Source: CAJQHT01 sp038123275 (GTDB lineage: Bacteria; Pseudomonadota; Alphaproteobacteria; Rickettsiales; UBA1997). Taken from it: a stretch of 64,000 nucleotides of DNA. Both the position numbers and the translations under genes were made by a program. Shown here piece by piece: positions 9,235-18,586 of the stretch. Location: the NCBI GenBank assembly GCA_038123275.1, contig JAYORG010000008.1:1-64000 (forward strand), written 5' to 3'. Position 1 is the first letter of the stretch. Every line of letters begins with the position of its first letter. The notes under the pieces were generated by a model. That model saw only the letters and a program-made list of their open reading frames with translations, ran no database searches and had not been told where the DNA came from.

Positions 9235-9586
9235 TTAAGAGATAATTAATTTTAGATGCGATTTACAATTATTTTTGCAATCTGAACTACCAAAGCCATC
9301 AATCAAAATTTTACCATTGGTTTTTTGGTTTAATTCACATTCTCCAAGGTTAGATAATTTTACATCAAAAATTTTGGCATATTGGCTATTTAATAAATAA
9401 TCAATATGCCAAAATAATCTTTTATTTTTTGCTTTATGACGTTTAATTCTGGATTCAATATTTTTTTTTGGCAGATCCAGTATATATATAATTGCCTTTA
9501 TAAAAGGTATATGTGCCTAATTTTCCCACTTCAATTTTCATATCTTTGCTCAAATTAATATATAATTGATAGGTTTTTAGCTCCAT
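9235..9586 (-). pseudogene. DUF123-type GIY-YIG nuclease remnant
   Basis: From ATG at 9586 the frame reads MELKTYQLYINLSKDMKIEV and reaches YKGNYIYTGSAKK. It then needs a one-base correction in an A-run (+ strand about 9460-9470) to continue as IESRIKRHKAKNKRLFWHID, and ends with GFGSSDCKNNCKSHL. Gly-Tyr-x-Tyr-Thr-Gly-Ser, RxxRH, HWHIDYLL-like and FGSSDCxxxCxSHL blocks are the DUF123 (Uri-type GIY-YIG) signature. The length is about right apart from the single frameshift, so inactivation is recent. The remaining gap 9124-9704 holds nothing else I can recognise. Confidence 0.75.
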
Positions 9587-9704
9587 TTGACGCTTGCTTT
9601 TTAAATTATTCTTAATTAGTTTTATGACCAGTTTTTTGGTGTCCTTTTAAGATAGTTTTTCTTCTTAAGAATTCACCTCTTTTTAACCTTCAAATTAAAA
9701 TAAA

Positions 9705-9929
9705 ATGGAATTAATCGCTTTAAAATATATTGGTGTTGGCTTACTAGGTGTTGGTATGGCTGGTGCTGCAGTTGCTATTGGAAATATCTTCGGTTCATTT
9801 TTTAATGCTATCGCTAGAAACCCATCTGCTAGTGAAAAAATTGAAAAATACATCTATATCGCTGTTGGTTTAGCAGAAGCTATGGGTATTTTCGCTGTGT
9901 TATTAGCCTTTTTGATATTATTTGGTTAG
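9705..9929 (+). CDS. atpE: F0F1 ATP synthase subunit c
   Basis: 74 aa proteolipid with two transmembrane helices joined by the polar loop ARNPSASEKI (canonical ARNP). The proton-carrying Glu lies in helix 2, in GLAEAMGIFAVLLAF. Many such subunits form the rotor ring of the inner-membrane ATP synthase. It starts a run c-b'-b; the a-subunit gene atpB, normally directly upstream in alphaproteobacteria, is absent here. Confidence 0.97.
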   Translation: MELIALKYIGVGLLGVGMAGAAVAIGNIFGSFFNAIARNPSASEKIEKYIYIAVGLAEAMGIFAVLLAFLILFG

Positions 9930-9933
9930 GTAA

Positions 9934-10413
9934 ATGCCACAATTTGATTTTACAACATTCACAGAGCAGATATTTTGGCTCTTAATTTGTTTTGGTATCC
10001 TTTATTTTGCGGTTAGTAGAATAATAATTCCAAGAATAGCAGCTATTCTTGAGGTTAGGGAAAACAAAATAAGTTCAGACCAAGGTTCTGCTTCTGTGCT
10101 TCAAGAAAAGATAGCAAAGGTTGAAGAAGATTCTAAAAAATTAAGAGAAAAATCTAGTAAAAACTATTTCAAATCAATTGAAAATACTTTAGAAAAATGC
10201 ACCTTAGATAGAGAAAAGGCTTTTAATAAAGTTGCCGTCGAAATTGAAGAAATGACATCTAAATCAGAAAAAAAGATATCAGATACTATCAAAAAATCAA
10301 AATCAGACTATTCAAAAGTAGCCACTACTTTGGCTGATACAATAGTTAAAAAAATATTTAGTAAAGATTTAAAATTTAATAAGGAAATTAAAGTTCCTGT
10401 TAGTGAAAAATAA
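9934..10413 (+). CDS. atpX: F0F1 ATP synthase subunit b' (second b-type stator subunit)
   Basis: 159 aa. The N-terminus PQFDFTTFTEQIFWLLICFG is typical of alphaproteobacterial b' subunits, with one transmembrane helix (about 12-30) followed by a long charged coiled coil. It starts 4 nt after atpE and precedes atpF, the usual b'-b order. Together with b it forms the peripheral stalk. The C-terminus carries a basic tail. Confidence 0.93.
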   Translation: MPQFDFTTFTEQIFWLLICFGILYFAVSRIIIPRIAAILEVRENKISSDQGSASVLQEKIAKVEEDSKKLREKSSKNYFKSIENTLEKCTLDREKAFNKVAVEIEEMTSKSEKKISDTIKKSKSDYSKVATTLADTIVKKIFSKDLKFNKEIKVPVSEK

Positions 10414-10424
10414 TTATTCAAGTT

Positions 10425-10910
10425 ATGTTACATGATCCAAAATTTTGGTTAGCAGTATCATTTGGTGTATTTGTACTTTTAATGTTTAAATATGCTTGGC
10501 CTTTTATTGCCAAAATGATTGATAATAAAGCTAGTCAAATCGCCAATGATCTAAATGAGGCTGAAGCAATGAGAAAAAAAGCTGAAAAGCTATTAAAAGA
10601 GGCAGAAAAATATCATGATGAAAGCATTAAATATGCTGATCAATTAATTAAAGATGCTAAGGATGAGTCAGATAAGATAGTTAAGGACTATAAAAAAGCA
10701 GTTAAAAGTGACATTGATAAGAAGATCGCTGCAGCTGATGAAAGAATAAAATCTCAAGAAGATAGAGTCGTTAGAGAAATTAAGGAGAAAATTATTGAAT
10801 CAGCAATTGGCGCAATAGAAAATAATATCAATAATATTGCTGATGATAAATCACTTAATGTTGTTGCTAAAAACTCAATTAGTCAAATTGGTAGTAAATT
10901 AGTTAACTAA
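10425..10910 (+). CDS. atpF: F0F1 ATP synthase subunit b
   Basis: 161 aa. Single N-terminal transmembrane helix (FWLAVSFGVFVLLMFKYAW), then a Lys/Glu/Ala-rich coiled coil (about 35-160) that would form the stator stalk with b'. Begins 11 nt after atpX and is followed 10 nt later by pheT, so atpE-atpX-atpF-pheT may be one transcript. Length is normal for the family. Confidence 0.93.
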   Translation: MLHDPKFWLAVSFGVFVLLMFKYAWPFIAKMIDNKASQIANDLNEAEAMRKKAEKLLKEAEKYHDESIKYADQLIKDAKDESDKIVKDYKKAVKSDIDKKIAAADERIKSQEDRVVREIKEKIIESAIGAIENNINNIADDKSLNVVAKNSISQIGSKLVN

Positions 10911-10920
10911 ATTATCTAAC

Positions 10921-13317
10921 ATGAAATTTACCTTATCTTGGCTTAAAGAATATCTAGACACCAATGCAGACGCAGATATCATTTGTCAAAAATTAACCGA
11001 TATAGGTCTTGAAGTTGAAGAGGTTGTTAATGAAGCACAATCCTTAGAAATATTCAGCGTTGCTAAAATCATTAAAGCATCCCCACATGAAGATTCTGAT
11101 AATCTACAAATTTGTGAAGTTGATGTTGGTCTTAAAGAAAATCTACAAATAATTTGTGGTGCTAAAAATGCTAGAACTAATCTAAAAGTCATTTATGCCC
11201 CAATTGGATCTATCATTCCAACTAATAAAATGAAAATCAAAAAGTCTAAGATTAGAGGCGTGCAAAGTTATGGTATGCTTTGCTCTGCAGCAGAGCTTGG
11301 CCTTGGAGAAGATAGTGAAGGTATTGTAGAAATTGATAATAAGTTTGATATTGGCACTAAAATTACCCAAATTTATGATTGTGGTGATGTTGTAATTGAT
11401 GTTAACATCACCCCTAATCGTGGTGATTGCCTAGGAGTTTATGGCATTGCAAGAGACTTATCTAGTGCTGGTTTGGGCACATTAAAAGAGCCAAAAATAA
11501 ATGACATTTCTGGTAACTTTACTTCTAAAATTAAGGTTAATATAGATAAAGATGCTCAAAAATATTGCCCGTATTTTAGTGGCTATTACATTAAAAATAT
11601 TACCAATAAAGAATCTCCAAAATGGTTAAAAGATAGATTAGAGGCAATAGGTGTTAACCCTATAAGTAGTGTTGTTGACATAACCAATTATGTTATGTAC
11701 TCCTTAAACCAGCCAACTCATTCTTATGGGGCTGATAAAATAAAAGGTAACTTAACAGCTAGAATTGCTAAAAAAGGTGAGCAATTTACTTCTTTAAAAG
11801 ATATTCAATATAATTTACAAGGTAGTGAATTATTAATATGTGACGATGAAAAAATTGCTGGCTTAGCAGGGATAGTTGGTGGAGATGCTACGACTACTTT
11901 GCCAGATACTAAGGATATTTTCTTAGAAGCAGCTTTTTTTGAAAGTACAAATATTGCTAGAAGTGGTAGAAAATTAAAAATTTTATCTGATGCTCGCTAT
12001 CGTTTTGAAAGAACTATAGATCTTAAAGGAGTTAAAAGAGGTTTGGATATGGCAGCAAACCTAATTTTAGAAATTTGTGGTGGTCAAATTAGCAATATTG
12101 TTGAAGCTGGAAGTAGAGATTTATCAGAAGATACAATTGATTTTGATTTAGATAAAATCAAACAAGTTTTAAATGTACAAATTAAACCAGAAACAGTAGT
12201 AACAATTTTAACAAATCTTGGTTTTAATCCTAAAGATTTAGGAAATAATAAATTACAAGTTACTGTTCCATCTTTTCGATCTGATATTAAAATACAGGAA
12301 GACCTAATAGAAGAAGTTATAAGAATTTATAGCTATAATAATATTAAGTCACAGCCTTTAGATAATATTAAATATCAACCAATTCAGCATAAATTTAATT
12401 TTAATGATTTGCGTTCAAAATTATGTAATTCTGGTCTTGATGAAATTATTAGTTGGTCATTTATTGATTCTAACATTGCTAGTCATTTTACACAGATACA
12501 AGAAAAGCTAGTTATTTCTAATGCTATCAGCGAAGAGATGAATTATATGAGACCTTCTTTAATTCCAGGTCTTATTAGTGCTTTGAAAAAGAATCAATCA
12601 AGAGGTTTTTCCAGCTTATCATTATTTGAAATTGGTAAAATATTCTTAAACAGTGATCTTGATGGCCAGATTGAATCAGTCAGTGCTTTAAGAGTTGGTA
12701 AAAATAAGAATAAGAACCACTACAAGGATGATAGAATTTTTGATGTAATGGACATTAAAAAAGATCTATTTATTGCCTTAGAGGCCTTAGGAGTTAATCC
12801 TAAGTCTGTACAAATTGTAGTAAATGATGTTGAATTACCTTCTTTTTATCACCCTTATAAATCAGCCTTAATAAAGATGGGTAAAAATATTATTGGTTAT
12901 TTTGGAGAGCTTCATCCAATAATGAATAAGAGATTAGGTATAAAAGGAAAAATTAATATTTTTGAGTTATTTACTAATAAATTACCAATTAAGAAAGTTA
13001 AATCTTCAAAAAAAGCTTTTGTAAAATCTGATTTTCAAGTAGTAAATCGTGATTTTGCTTTTATTTTAGATAAAGAAACTCAAATTGGTGACTTAATCAA
13101 ATTGGTTAAAAATATAAATCAAGATTTAATAAATGAAGTAAGTATTTTTGATGTTTATGAAGGAGATAATATTGAGAATAATAAAAAATCTATTGCCTTT
13201 AATATACAAATTGTTCCTAAGTTACAAACATTAACTTCTGGAGAAATTGAAGAAATTAGCAATAATGTAATTGATGTTGTTACAAATAAATTAAAAGGAA
13301 TATTACGAGATGGTTAA
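10921..13317 (+). CDS. pheT: Phenylalanyl-tRNA synthetase beta subunit
   Basis: 798 aa, full length for bacterial PheT. Domain order: N-terminal MKFTLSWLKEYLD; tRNA-binding OB domain (about 40-150, with SYGMLCSAAELGL); B3/4 editing domain (about 210-370); B5 domain (about 395-470); catalytic-like core with PSLIPGLISALKKNQSRGF; and C-terminal FDX-ACB domain (about 700-795, SDFQVVNRDFAFILD and IFDVYEG). It charges tRNA-Phe together with PheS, which is not in this window. Last codons overlap the next small gene. Confidence 0.97.
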   Translation: MKFTLSWLKEYLDTNADADIICQKLTDIGLEVEEVVNEAQSLEIFSVAKIIKASPHEDSDNLQICEVDVGLKENLQIICGAKNARTNLKVIYAPIGSIIPTNKMKIKKSKIRGVQSYGMLCSAAELGLGEDSEGIVEIDNKFDIGTKITQIYDCGDVVIDVNITPNRGDCLGVYGIARDLSSAGLGTLKEPKINDISGNFTSKIKVNIDKDAQKYCPYFSGYYIKNITNKESPKWLKDRLEAIGVNPISSVVDITNYVMYSLNQPTHSYGADKIKGNLTARIAKKGEQFTSLKDIQYNLQGSELLICDDEKIAGLAGIVGGDATTTLPDTKDIFLEAAFFESTNIARSGRKLKILSDARYRFERTIDLKGVKRGLDMAANLILEICGGQISNIVEAGSRDLSEDTIDFDLDKIKQVLNVQIKPETVVTILTNLGFNPKDLGNNKLQVTVPSFRSDIKIQEDLIEEVIRIYSYNNIKSQPLDNIKYQPIQHKFNFNDLRSKLCNSGLDEIISWSFIDSNIASHFTQIQEKLVISNAISEEMNYMRPSLIPGLISALKKNQSRGFSSLSLFEIGKIFLNSDLDGQIESVSALRVGKNKNKNHYKDDRIFDVMDIKKDLFIALEALGVNPKSVQIVVNDVELPSFYHPYKSALIKMGKNIIGYFGELHPIMNKRLGIKGKINIFELFTNKLPIKKVKSSKKAFVKSDFQVVNRDFAFILDKETQIGDLIKLVKNINQDLINEVSIFDVYEGDNIENNKKSIAFNIQIVPKLQTLTSGEIEEISNNVIDVVTNKLKGILRDG

Positions 13318-13498
13318 AATTATTCAATATTTACGCAAATTTTTAGCAGCAATAGTTACAATAATACCATCGGTTAAAATTAATCCTGTTAATTATCCAT
13401 TTTCTAAAGAGTTTAAGGCTCTAAATCAGGATTTTATTTCCATTGGAAATGACATTAAACACTCAATTAATAAAAATAATGAACAACAAAAGAAATAA
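13310..13498 (+). CDS. Small hypothetical protein overlapping pheT
   Basis: 62 aa; its ATG overlaps the last 8 nt of pheT, suggesting translational coupling. The N-terminal 20 residues are moderately hydrophobic (IIQYLRKFLAAIVTIIP), and the C-terminus is Lys/Asn-rich. Its end overlaps the start of the DUF2335 gene. The family is not recognised. It may instead be the native N-terminal extension region of the following gene disrupted by a frame change; the start is uncertain. Confidence 0.45.
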   Translation: MVKIIQYLRKFLAAIVTIIPSVKINPVNYPFSKEFKALNQDFISIGNDIKHSINKNNEQQKK

Positions 13499-13922
13499 TA
13501 GATCAAAACATCAAAATCCTTACAATATTTTACCTCCATCTAAAATATTAGATGAATATGAGGATATTGCTCCAGGTAGTGTTGATAAACTATTAGAAAT
13601 GGCAGCACAAGAACAAGAACATCGTCATGTTTGGCAAGAAGAGCACCTTAAAGTTCATAGTAGAATTTATAAATGGGGTCAAATCTTTGCCTTTGCTTAT
13701 AATATATTATTACTATTATTAATTGGAGTCTTAATTAAAGATGGTAATAGTGAATTAGCAGTTAAGTTATTTACTATTAATGCAGCTTTAATGACATTTG
13801 CTCTTTTATTAACATTTGTTGAAAGAAGAATTATGAATAGAAGAGCACCTAGAAGATTTAATAAAAATCAAGGACAAAAACATTCGGGCAATAGTAATCA
13901 CAGCAATAAAAGAAAGCACTAA
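13479..13922 (+). CDS. DUF2335 family membrane protein
   Basis: 147 aa from ATG 13479; a TTG or ATG 30-36 nt upstream is also possible. The block ILPPSKILDEYEDIAPGSVD followed by LLEMAAQEQEHRH matches DUF2335 proteins, which have this polar N-terminus and two C-terminal transmembrane helices (here about 65-85 and 95-115). The tail is basic (NRRAPRRFNKNQGQKH). Function unknown; such proteins are frequent on mobile or accessory DNA of alphaproteobacteria. A hairpin follows the stop. Confidence 0.8.
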   Translation: MNNKRNNRSKHQNPYNILPPSKILDEYEDIAPGSVDKLLEMAAQEQEHRHVWQEEHLKVHSRIYKWGQIFAFAYNILLLLLIGVLIKDGNSELAVKLFTINAALMTFALLLTFVERRIMNRRAPRRFNKNQGQKHSGNSNHSNKRKH

Positions 13923-13931
13923 GCATTGTTA

Positions 13932-13973
13932 GCCAATTAATAACTCTACTAATAATTTGGCAGAGTTATTGGC
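13932..13973. terminator. Hairpin between convergent DUF2335 and Hpt genes
   Basis: GCCAATTAATAACTCT (13932-13947) pairs with AGAGTTATTGGC (13962-13973), with a 3-nt bulge. It lies between two convergent stops and probably terminates both transcripts. The T-run is weak. Confidence 0.5.
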
Positions 13974-13995
13974 TGGCTCTTACTTGTGCGACATA

Positions 13996-14349
13996 CTAAA
14001 ATTCTTTAGTTAGAAATTTAATAACAATATCAAGCTTGTTTGAGATTTCCTTTAGGGTTGATCTTTTATTCTCATCAACATCGTCTTTATGAAATTGGGC
14101 ATATTCTAAAGATTGGGCTAAAGAAAAGGCTCCTATACTAGCAGCAGAACCTTTAAAAGAATGAGATGATAAATACCAGTCATTATTATTAGGATCACCT
14201 ATGGAAGCTTCCATTTTTTTAAGGTCATTATTTGAGCTTTCAATAAAGATTTTTAATAAATCTCTTTCAAACTCAATGTCATTATCGGTGATATTTCTTA
14301 AAAATTTTAAATCTACTGGTGTTGTTAAATTCTTGTCTACTTTAATCAT
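13996..14349 (-). CDS. Hpt (histidine phosphotransfer) domain protein, copy 1
   Basis: 117 aa single-domain Hpt protein. The helical-bundle motif LSSHSFKGSAASIGAFSLAQ carries the phospho-accepting His followed by KGSA, the standard HxxKG(S/A) pattern. It would relay phosphate between a hybrid sensor kinase and a response regulator. A very similar paralogue lies at 30979-31344 in the same orientation, on the far side of the NRPS island. No kinase or regulator gene is adjacent; a broken kinase gene lies at 58 kb. Confidence 0.92.
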   Translation of the reverse strand: MIKVDKNLTTPVDLKFLRNITDNDIEFERDLLKIFIESSNNDLKKMEASIGDPNNNDWYLSSHSFKGSAASIGAFSLAQSLEYAQFHKDDVDENKRSTLKEISNKLDIVIKFLTKEF

Positions 14350-14493
14350 AAAAAAACTAAGTTGCTAGTTAGTAAAAATATTGGTTAAACTTTGGTTAGA
14401 ATGTGGTTAACTGTCAATCTAATTACATCTATGTATCATTTTTGCAAAAATAATGTATGATTTTAGACTAATAGATGAGTTCTTAAACGTTAT

Positions 14494-15201
14494 TTAGAAT
14501 AGTAATTTACTATTTTTTGGAAATGTTAAAGAATAAATAAAATTATTTTTTGGGTAGCTCTTAGTTTGATATTGTGTAAAGTTTTTATAAGTGGAGGTAA
14601 ATTCTTTATTTTGATAATTTTCTATTGATGCAATTTCTATAACTGATAGCGGTAAGGTAAAGCCAGTTTTTAGTATTTTTGCTAAGCTTTCTTTAGCACT
14701 CCAGCTTATAAAGTTAAAAATTTCCTGTGATGTTTTAGTATTGGACAATAATCCAAGCTCATATTTTGTTAGTTGTTCCTCAATATTTTGGTTTTTAGAC
14801 TTATCAATTATTTCAACATCAATAGCAGTTGGATGGTTTTCTTCAAAAACTATAGCACTTGCTATATTATTACTGTGAGCAATGGATGTTTGAATATTTT
14901 TTAGACTTTTATGACTAATAATAGGTTGTCCAAAAACACCATTTGATATATTAATGTCAGATAATTTAGAGATATTATAAAGTTTAGATAATGCTTTTTT
15001 AGCTGCGTATCTGCCAAATAAAAAGCTACTTTTTCTTGTCAAAGAATCAAAATTATTATATTTTTTATATTCTTCATTTGAGAAGATATATCCTAATTCG
15101 TCAGCTGCAATGTCATTATAATTGCTACAAATAAATAAATTAGCATTATACTTCTTATTATCATCTCTTAAGAATTGAATATTTTTTTCTTCTTCATGCA
15201 T
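14494..15201 (-). CDS. 4'-phosphopantetheinyl transferase, Sfp/EntD type
   Basis: 235 aa. Motifs of the Sfp superfamily are present in order: FGRYAAKKALSKL, the SIAHSNNIASAIV segment, magnesium-binding AIDVEII (DxE) and WSAKESLAKILKTG (WxxKESxxK). The enzyme transfers phosphopantetheine from CoA to the Ser of carrier proteins, here the two PCP domains of the neighbouring NRPS. It is the last gene of the minus-strand operon, 12 nt from the MFS gene. Dedicated PPTases are usual in NRPS clusters. Confidence 0.93.
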   Translation of the reverse strand: MHEEEKNIQFLRDDNKKYNANLFICSNYNDIAADELGYIFSNEEYKKYNNFDSLTRKSSFLFGRYAAKKALSKLYNISKLSDINISNGVFGQPIISHKSLKNIQTSIAHSNNIASAIVFEENHPTAIDVEIIDKSKNQNIEEQLTKYELGLLSNTKTSQEIFNFISWSAKESLAKILKTGFTLPLSVIEIASIENYQNKEFTSTYKNFTQYQTKSYPKNNFIYSLTFPKNSKLLF

Positions 15202-15213
15202 ATTGAACCTTTT

Positions 15214-16536
15214 TTATCTTAGGCAACCTACCATTTTTTTGCTACTTTTGATCTTATTTTCTATTTCATATAAACTACTACTTATAAGTCCTATGCCAAC
15301 AGCAATAAAGGCTAATATACCACTAATTAAAAACATAAGTGCTATTGGTTGGGCATTTTTTGTAGAAATAATTTGGGTAATTATACTGTTATGCAATAAG
15401 CCATTTAATTTAAATAAAGGTGCAAATATATTATCTACTACTGGTCCTGCAATTAAATATGCTACTGGTATTCCACTCATTGCAACTAGCCTTCTTAAGC
15501 CTAGTACTTTACCTTGCATTTGACCAGGGATATTTTCTTGCCATAATACTATATTACAAGTTACAGATAATGATATTAGCATATTAGCAATAAATCCCAA
15601 TATAGCAACTGACATTACGGTAGGCATTACCACACTAAATACTATAATTCCGGCTGATGCAAATAGTCCAAATCCTAAAACTCCTGTTATTTTCTTTTTT
15701 GGACCAGCCCAAATAATCATAATAACATTTCCAATTAACATTCCAGATTCAACAATAGAAAATACATTTCCAGCAGTAATAACATTGCTAAAGCTTAAAA
15801 CATAAGGAATAAACAAAGCGCCACATACTCCCATTTGAAAATCCATTAAAAAGCTTAAAACTAATAATTTAGTAAAGCCGGCTCTGTTTTTAATGTAAGA
15901 CCATGCTGATTTTACCTCTTTTAACGTTTCGCTAACACAGATAGATCTTGCTTCATTACATTTGGTAAATTTCTTAGGAAAATGAACAAGTGAAATAAAT
16001 ATAGCAGTAATAATATAAAAAATTACGGCTATACAAAAAATAGTTTTTAGATCAATAATATCAAAAAGCATAGCAGAAAATACTGGTGATCCAATAAAAA
16101 CAATAGCATAAACAGCCTGTATTAATGCTTGTGCTCGAGATAAATTCTTTTTTGATACTAATAATGTTGATGAGACTTGTAATATTTGTAGACTTAAGCC
16201 ACTAAATAATGAAGAAATAGCAGCAATAATAATAACAATTTGCCATATTTTAATATATCCAAGAAGAAAAACTAGTGCTAATAATGTAACACATACCATT
16301 TCTCCTATTAAGCTAATAATAATTAGTTTTTTCTTATTTTGACTATCTATCCATACTCCAAAAAATGGAGCTACTAGTAAGCTTGGCAATAATGTAGCAG
16401 CACCTATCCAAGTATATAGAGTAGTTGAATCAAACTCTTTATAAATCCACAGGCCCAAGGTAAAGCTAATTACATCTGATGCTAGGACAGAAAAGAATAA
16501 TATTGTTGTTAATAATACAAATTTATTTTTGAACAT
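15214..16536 (-). CDS. MFS transporter, probable NRPS product exporter
   Basis: 440 aa with about 12 hydrophobic segments. The N-terminal block LWIYKEFDSTTLYTWIG followed by APFFGVWIDSQNKKKL is the MFS A-motif in the form found in permeases linked to NRPS and siderophore clusters (EntS-like, MFS_3 type). It lies between the aminotransferase and PPTase genes with gaps of 16 and 12 nt, so it is co-transcribed. The likely role is efflux of the NRPS product across the inner membrane (inference from context). Confidence 0.88.
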   Translation of the reverse strand: MFKNKFVLLTTILFFSVLASDVISFTLGLWIYKEFDSTTLYTWIGAATLLPSLLVAPFFGVWIDSQNKKKLIIISLIGEMVCVTLLALVFLLGYIKIWQIVIIIAAISSLFSGLSLQILQVSSTLLVSKKNLSRAQALIQAVYAIVFIGSPVFSAMLFDIIDLKTIFCIAVIFYIITAIFISLVHFPKKFTKCNEARSICVSETLKEVKSAWSYIKNRAGFTKLLVLSFLMDFQMGVCGALFIPYVLSFSNVITAGNVFSIVESGMLIGNVIMIIWAGPKKKITGVLGFGLFASAGIIVFSVVMPTVMSVAILGFIANMLISLSVTCNIVLWQENIPGQMQGKVLGLRRLVAMSGIPVAYLIAGPVVDNIFAPLFKLNGLLHNSIITQIISTKNAQPIALMFLISGILAFIAVGIGLISSSLYEIENKIKSSKKMVGCLR

Positions 16537-16552
16537 TAAATTCTATAATTTG

Positions 16553-18586
16553 CTAGTTTTTTAATAGTCCATTAATACGTTGAGTTAAGTCACAGCATTC
16601 ATTATTATTGATATTTAACCTTGGAAAAAGCCTAGTATCAAAAAATGTAAAAATACCTCCTATTATCAACCATTTCTTTACTAATTTTAATAACCATATG
16701 GTTTTTAATAATTCAGACATAACTCCTAATTTAGTCCACCAAGGTTCTTTTAGTATAATACTAAAAAACAAACCATCTTGTTGAATTGATGCAGATTTTT
16801 TTACGTTATTTTTTATTTTATCTTCTAATTGTTTTGATCTATTAATTACATTTTGTGCAATTGCTTCTTCCTCTATACGATTTAGGCAATGATAAGCAAT
16901 ATGAGCACCAATTTGGTTGACATATCTATTTTTTAGATATGAAACCATATTTTTATTATTCTTTCTGGCATTTATTTCTATTTTATCTTTTATCAAAGCT
17001 CCACCAACTGGAAAAGTCATATATGATAGCCCTTTAGAAAGGGTTGTAACATCTGGTTGTAAATCTGTTGCTTGTATACTCATAAATGGTCCTGTTCTAC
17101 ACATTCCGCATAATATTTCGTCAACTCCCACATAATAACCATATTTTTGGCGGTTTTCTTTAATAATATTAATTATATCTAATGGTATTTTCTTTGCGTC
17201 AAGTCCTCTAATATATTCAAACCAAATTAAGCCAATATTGTTATTATTTAGTATCATTTTGATCTCTTTTGAGGCATTTTTGGAAAATGGATCAATAGTT
17301 ACAATGTTGTTGTAAAGTGGATGAAAATATTTATCAGAATCTATTTTACTGCCAATTAATGGTAATAATAATTTGCCGGCATAATTATTTTTAAATACTA
17401 ATACTTTTTGTTTTTGACTTGATTGAGCCATTAATGCCATTGTAATTGCACTTTCAACAGCACTTGCTCCGCTAACTGACGGAAAAAAGTGATCATAGCC
17501 AGTTAAGTCTTTAAGTTTGAGAGTTAATTTTTTGACATAATCAGTTTTAACATCATGTTTATTAATAACTTTTTCGTTAAGATCCTCAGGGTTATGACCA
17601 AAAATTGATAGGCCTCCTCCTCCAACACAGTCAAATACTTCATATTTTTTATTATCTTTTTGCACAGTAAAATAACTGCCTTGTGCCTTTATAACATCAA
17701 AATCATAGCCAGTCATTTTATATAATTTAATTAATTTTGGATTAACATAATTTGCAAAATACTCTTTACGAACTTTATATGATTGCCCAATTTTTTTGAT
17801 ATTTTCTTTATATTGACCAGCTGTGTTATGGCTATTTAAAACATGTTCTAGTAATTTTCTAAGTGATAAGATATTGCCACTATAAGTTGATGAATGCATT
17901 AGACAATTAATTATGCTATTCCATGGTTTATGTAGTTTATTTGTCATTGAGAATGCACCAAAAGGTATTTCTCTATTAGTTAATTCCTCTCCCCAGATAA
18001 TAACATCTATTTTGTTTGATTTTACTTTTATTTTACCAAGATCACTAACAGGTATAATTGATAAATCTAAACCTATTATAGTATTTTTATTTTTGTTTTG
18101 TGTTAAATATAAATTAATTTCTTCTAGATTATGTGTTGTGGTTACAATAAATATAATTGCTAATATATTTTCTTCTTGGCTATATTTTTGAATATGTTGC
18201 AAGTTATCAATAAATTTAACACCAGGATATAGCCTACCATTTTCATGGTTAAGATTATTATTAAGTTGTTGGTACATATTTTTATTAGGGCTGTATATAA
18301 CAATTTTTCCTTGGTGTTTTTTATATTCTTTATAACCAAAATGACGCATTATTTTTATTGCTCCTTGTAAGGCTTCATCTGAGGAGTTGCAAAAAAAGTT
18401 TTTAGTAGTTTTCTCTTTTTTATTTCTTATTTTATTGCTAATTTCATGCAGTAAATACCCTACTTGCGCTGCTTCTTTAGAAACATATTTTGTTGGCAAA
18501 ACAAAGGTTGGCTCTTTGTTTTGGTTCATTGTTTTGATCAGATTACATGTGTCTTTCGACGCATTTTTAAAAATGCTATTATTCAT
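16553..18586 (-). CDS. Tandem class III aminotransferase-fold protein with degenerate N-terminal half
   Basis: 677 aa. The C-terminal half (about 290-677) is a PLP-dependent class III aminotransferase: VGGGGLSIFGHNPEDL, SVSGASAVESAITMAL, VGVDEILCGMCRTGPF and the PLP-Lys motif TTLSKGLSY. The N-terminal half (about 1-260) repeats the fold in decayed form: CNSSDEALQGAIKIMRHFGY and, where the PLP-Lys motif should be, VIIWGEELTNREIPFGAF with Glu in place of Lys. It is thus probably one active and one inactive unit. The ATG directly follows the NRPS stop (TAAATG). In context it could aminate the aldehyde released by the NRPS reductase domain or make an amino acid precursor; neither is proven. Confidence 0.82.
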   Translation of the reverse strand: MNNSIFKNASKDTCNLIKTMNQNKEPTFVLPTKYVSKEAAQVGYLLHEISNKIRNKKEKTTKNFFCNSSDEALQGAIKIMRHFGYKEYKKHQGKIVIYSPNKNMYQQLNNNLNHENGRLYPGVKFIDNLQHIQKYSQEENILAIIFIVTTTHNLEEINLYLTQNKNKNTIIGLDLSIIPVSDLGKIKVKSNKIDVIIWGEELTNREIPFGAFSMTNKLHKPWNSIINCLMHSSTYSGNILSLRKLLEHVLNSHNTAGQYKENIKKIGQSYKVRKEYFANYVNPKLIKLYKMTGYDFDVIKAQGSYFTVQKDNKKYEVFDCVGGGGLSIFGHNPEDLNEKVINKHDVKTDYVKKLTLKLKDLTGYDHFFPSVSGASAVESAITMALMAQSSQKQKVLVFKNNYAGKLLLPLIGSKIDSDKYFHPLYNNIVTIDPFSKNASKEIKMILNNNNIGLIWFEYIRGLDAKKIPLDIINIIKENRQKYGYYVGVDEILCGMCRTGPFMSIQATDLQPDVTTLSKGLSYMTFPVGGALIKDKIEINARKNNKNMVSYLKNRYVNQIGAHIAYHCLNRIEEEAIAQNVINRSKQLEDKIKNNVKKSASIQQDGLFFSIILKEPWWTKLGVMSELLKTIWLLKLVKKWLIIGGIFTFFDTRLFPRLNINNNECCDLTQRINGLLKN

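Noticed and set aside
13443..13478. TTG/ATG upstream start for the DUF2335 gene.
   Set aside because: It would run through the overlapping small gene and has no ribosome binding site; ATG 13479 gives a normal DUF2335 N-terminus. The choice is not certain.
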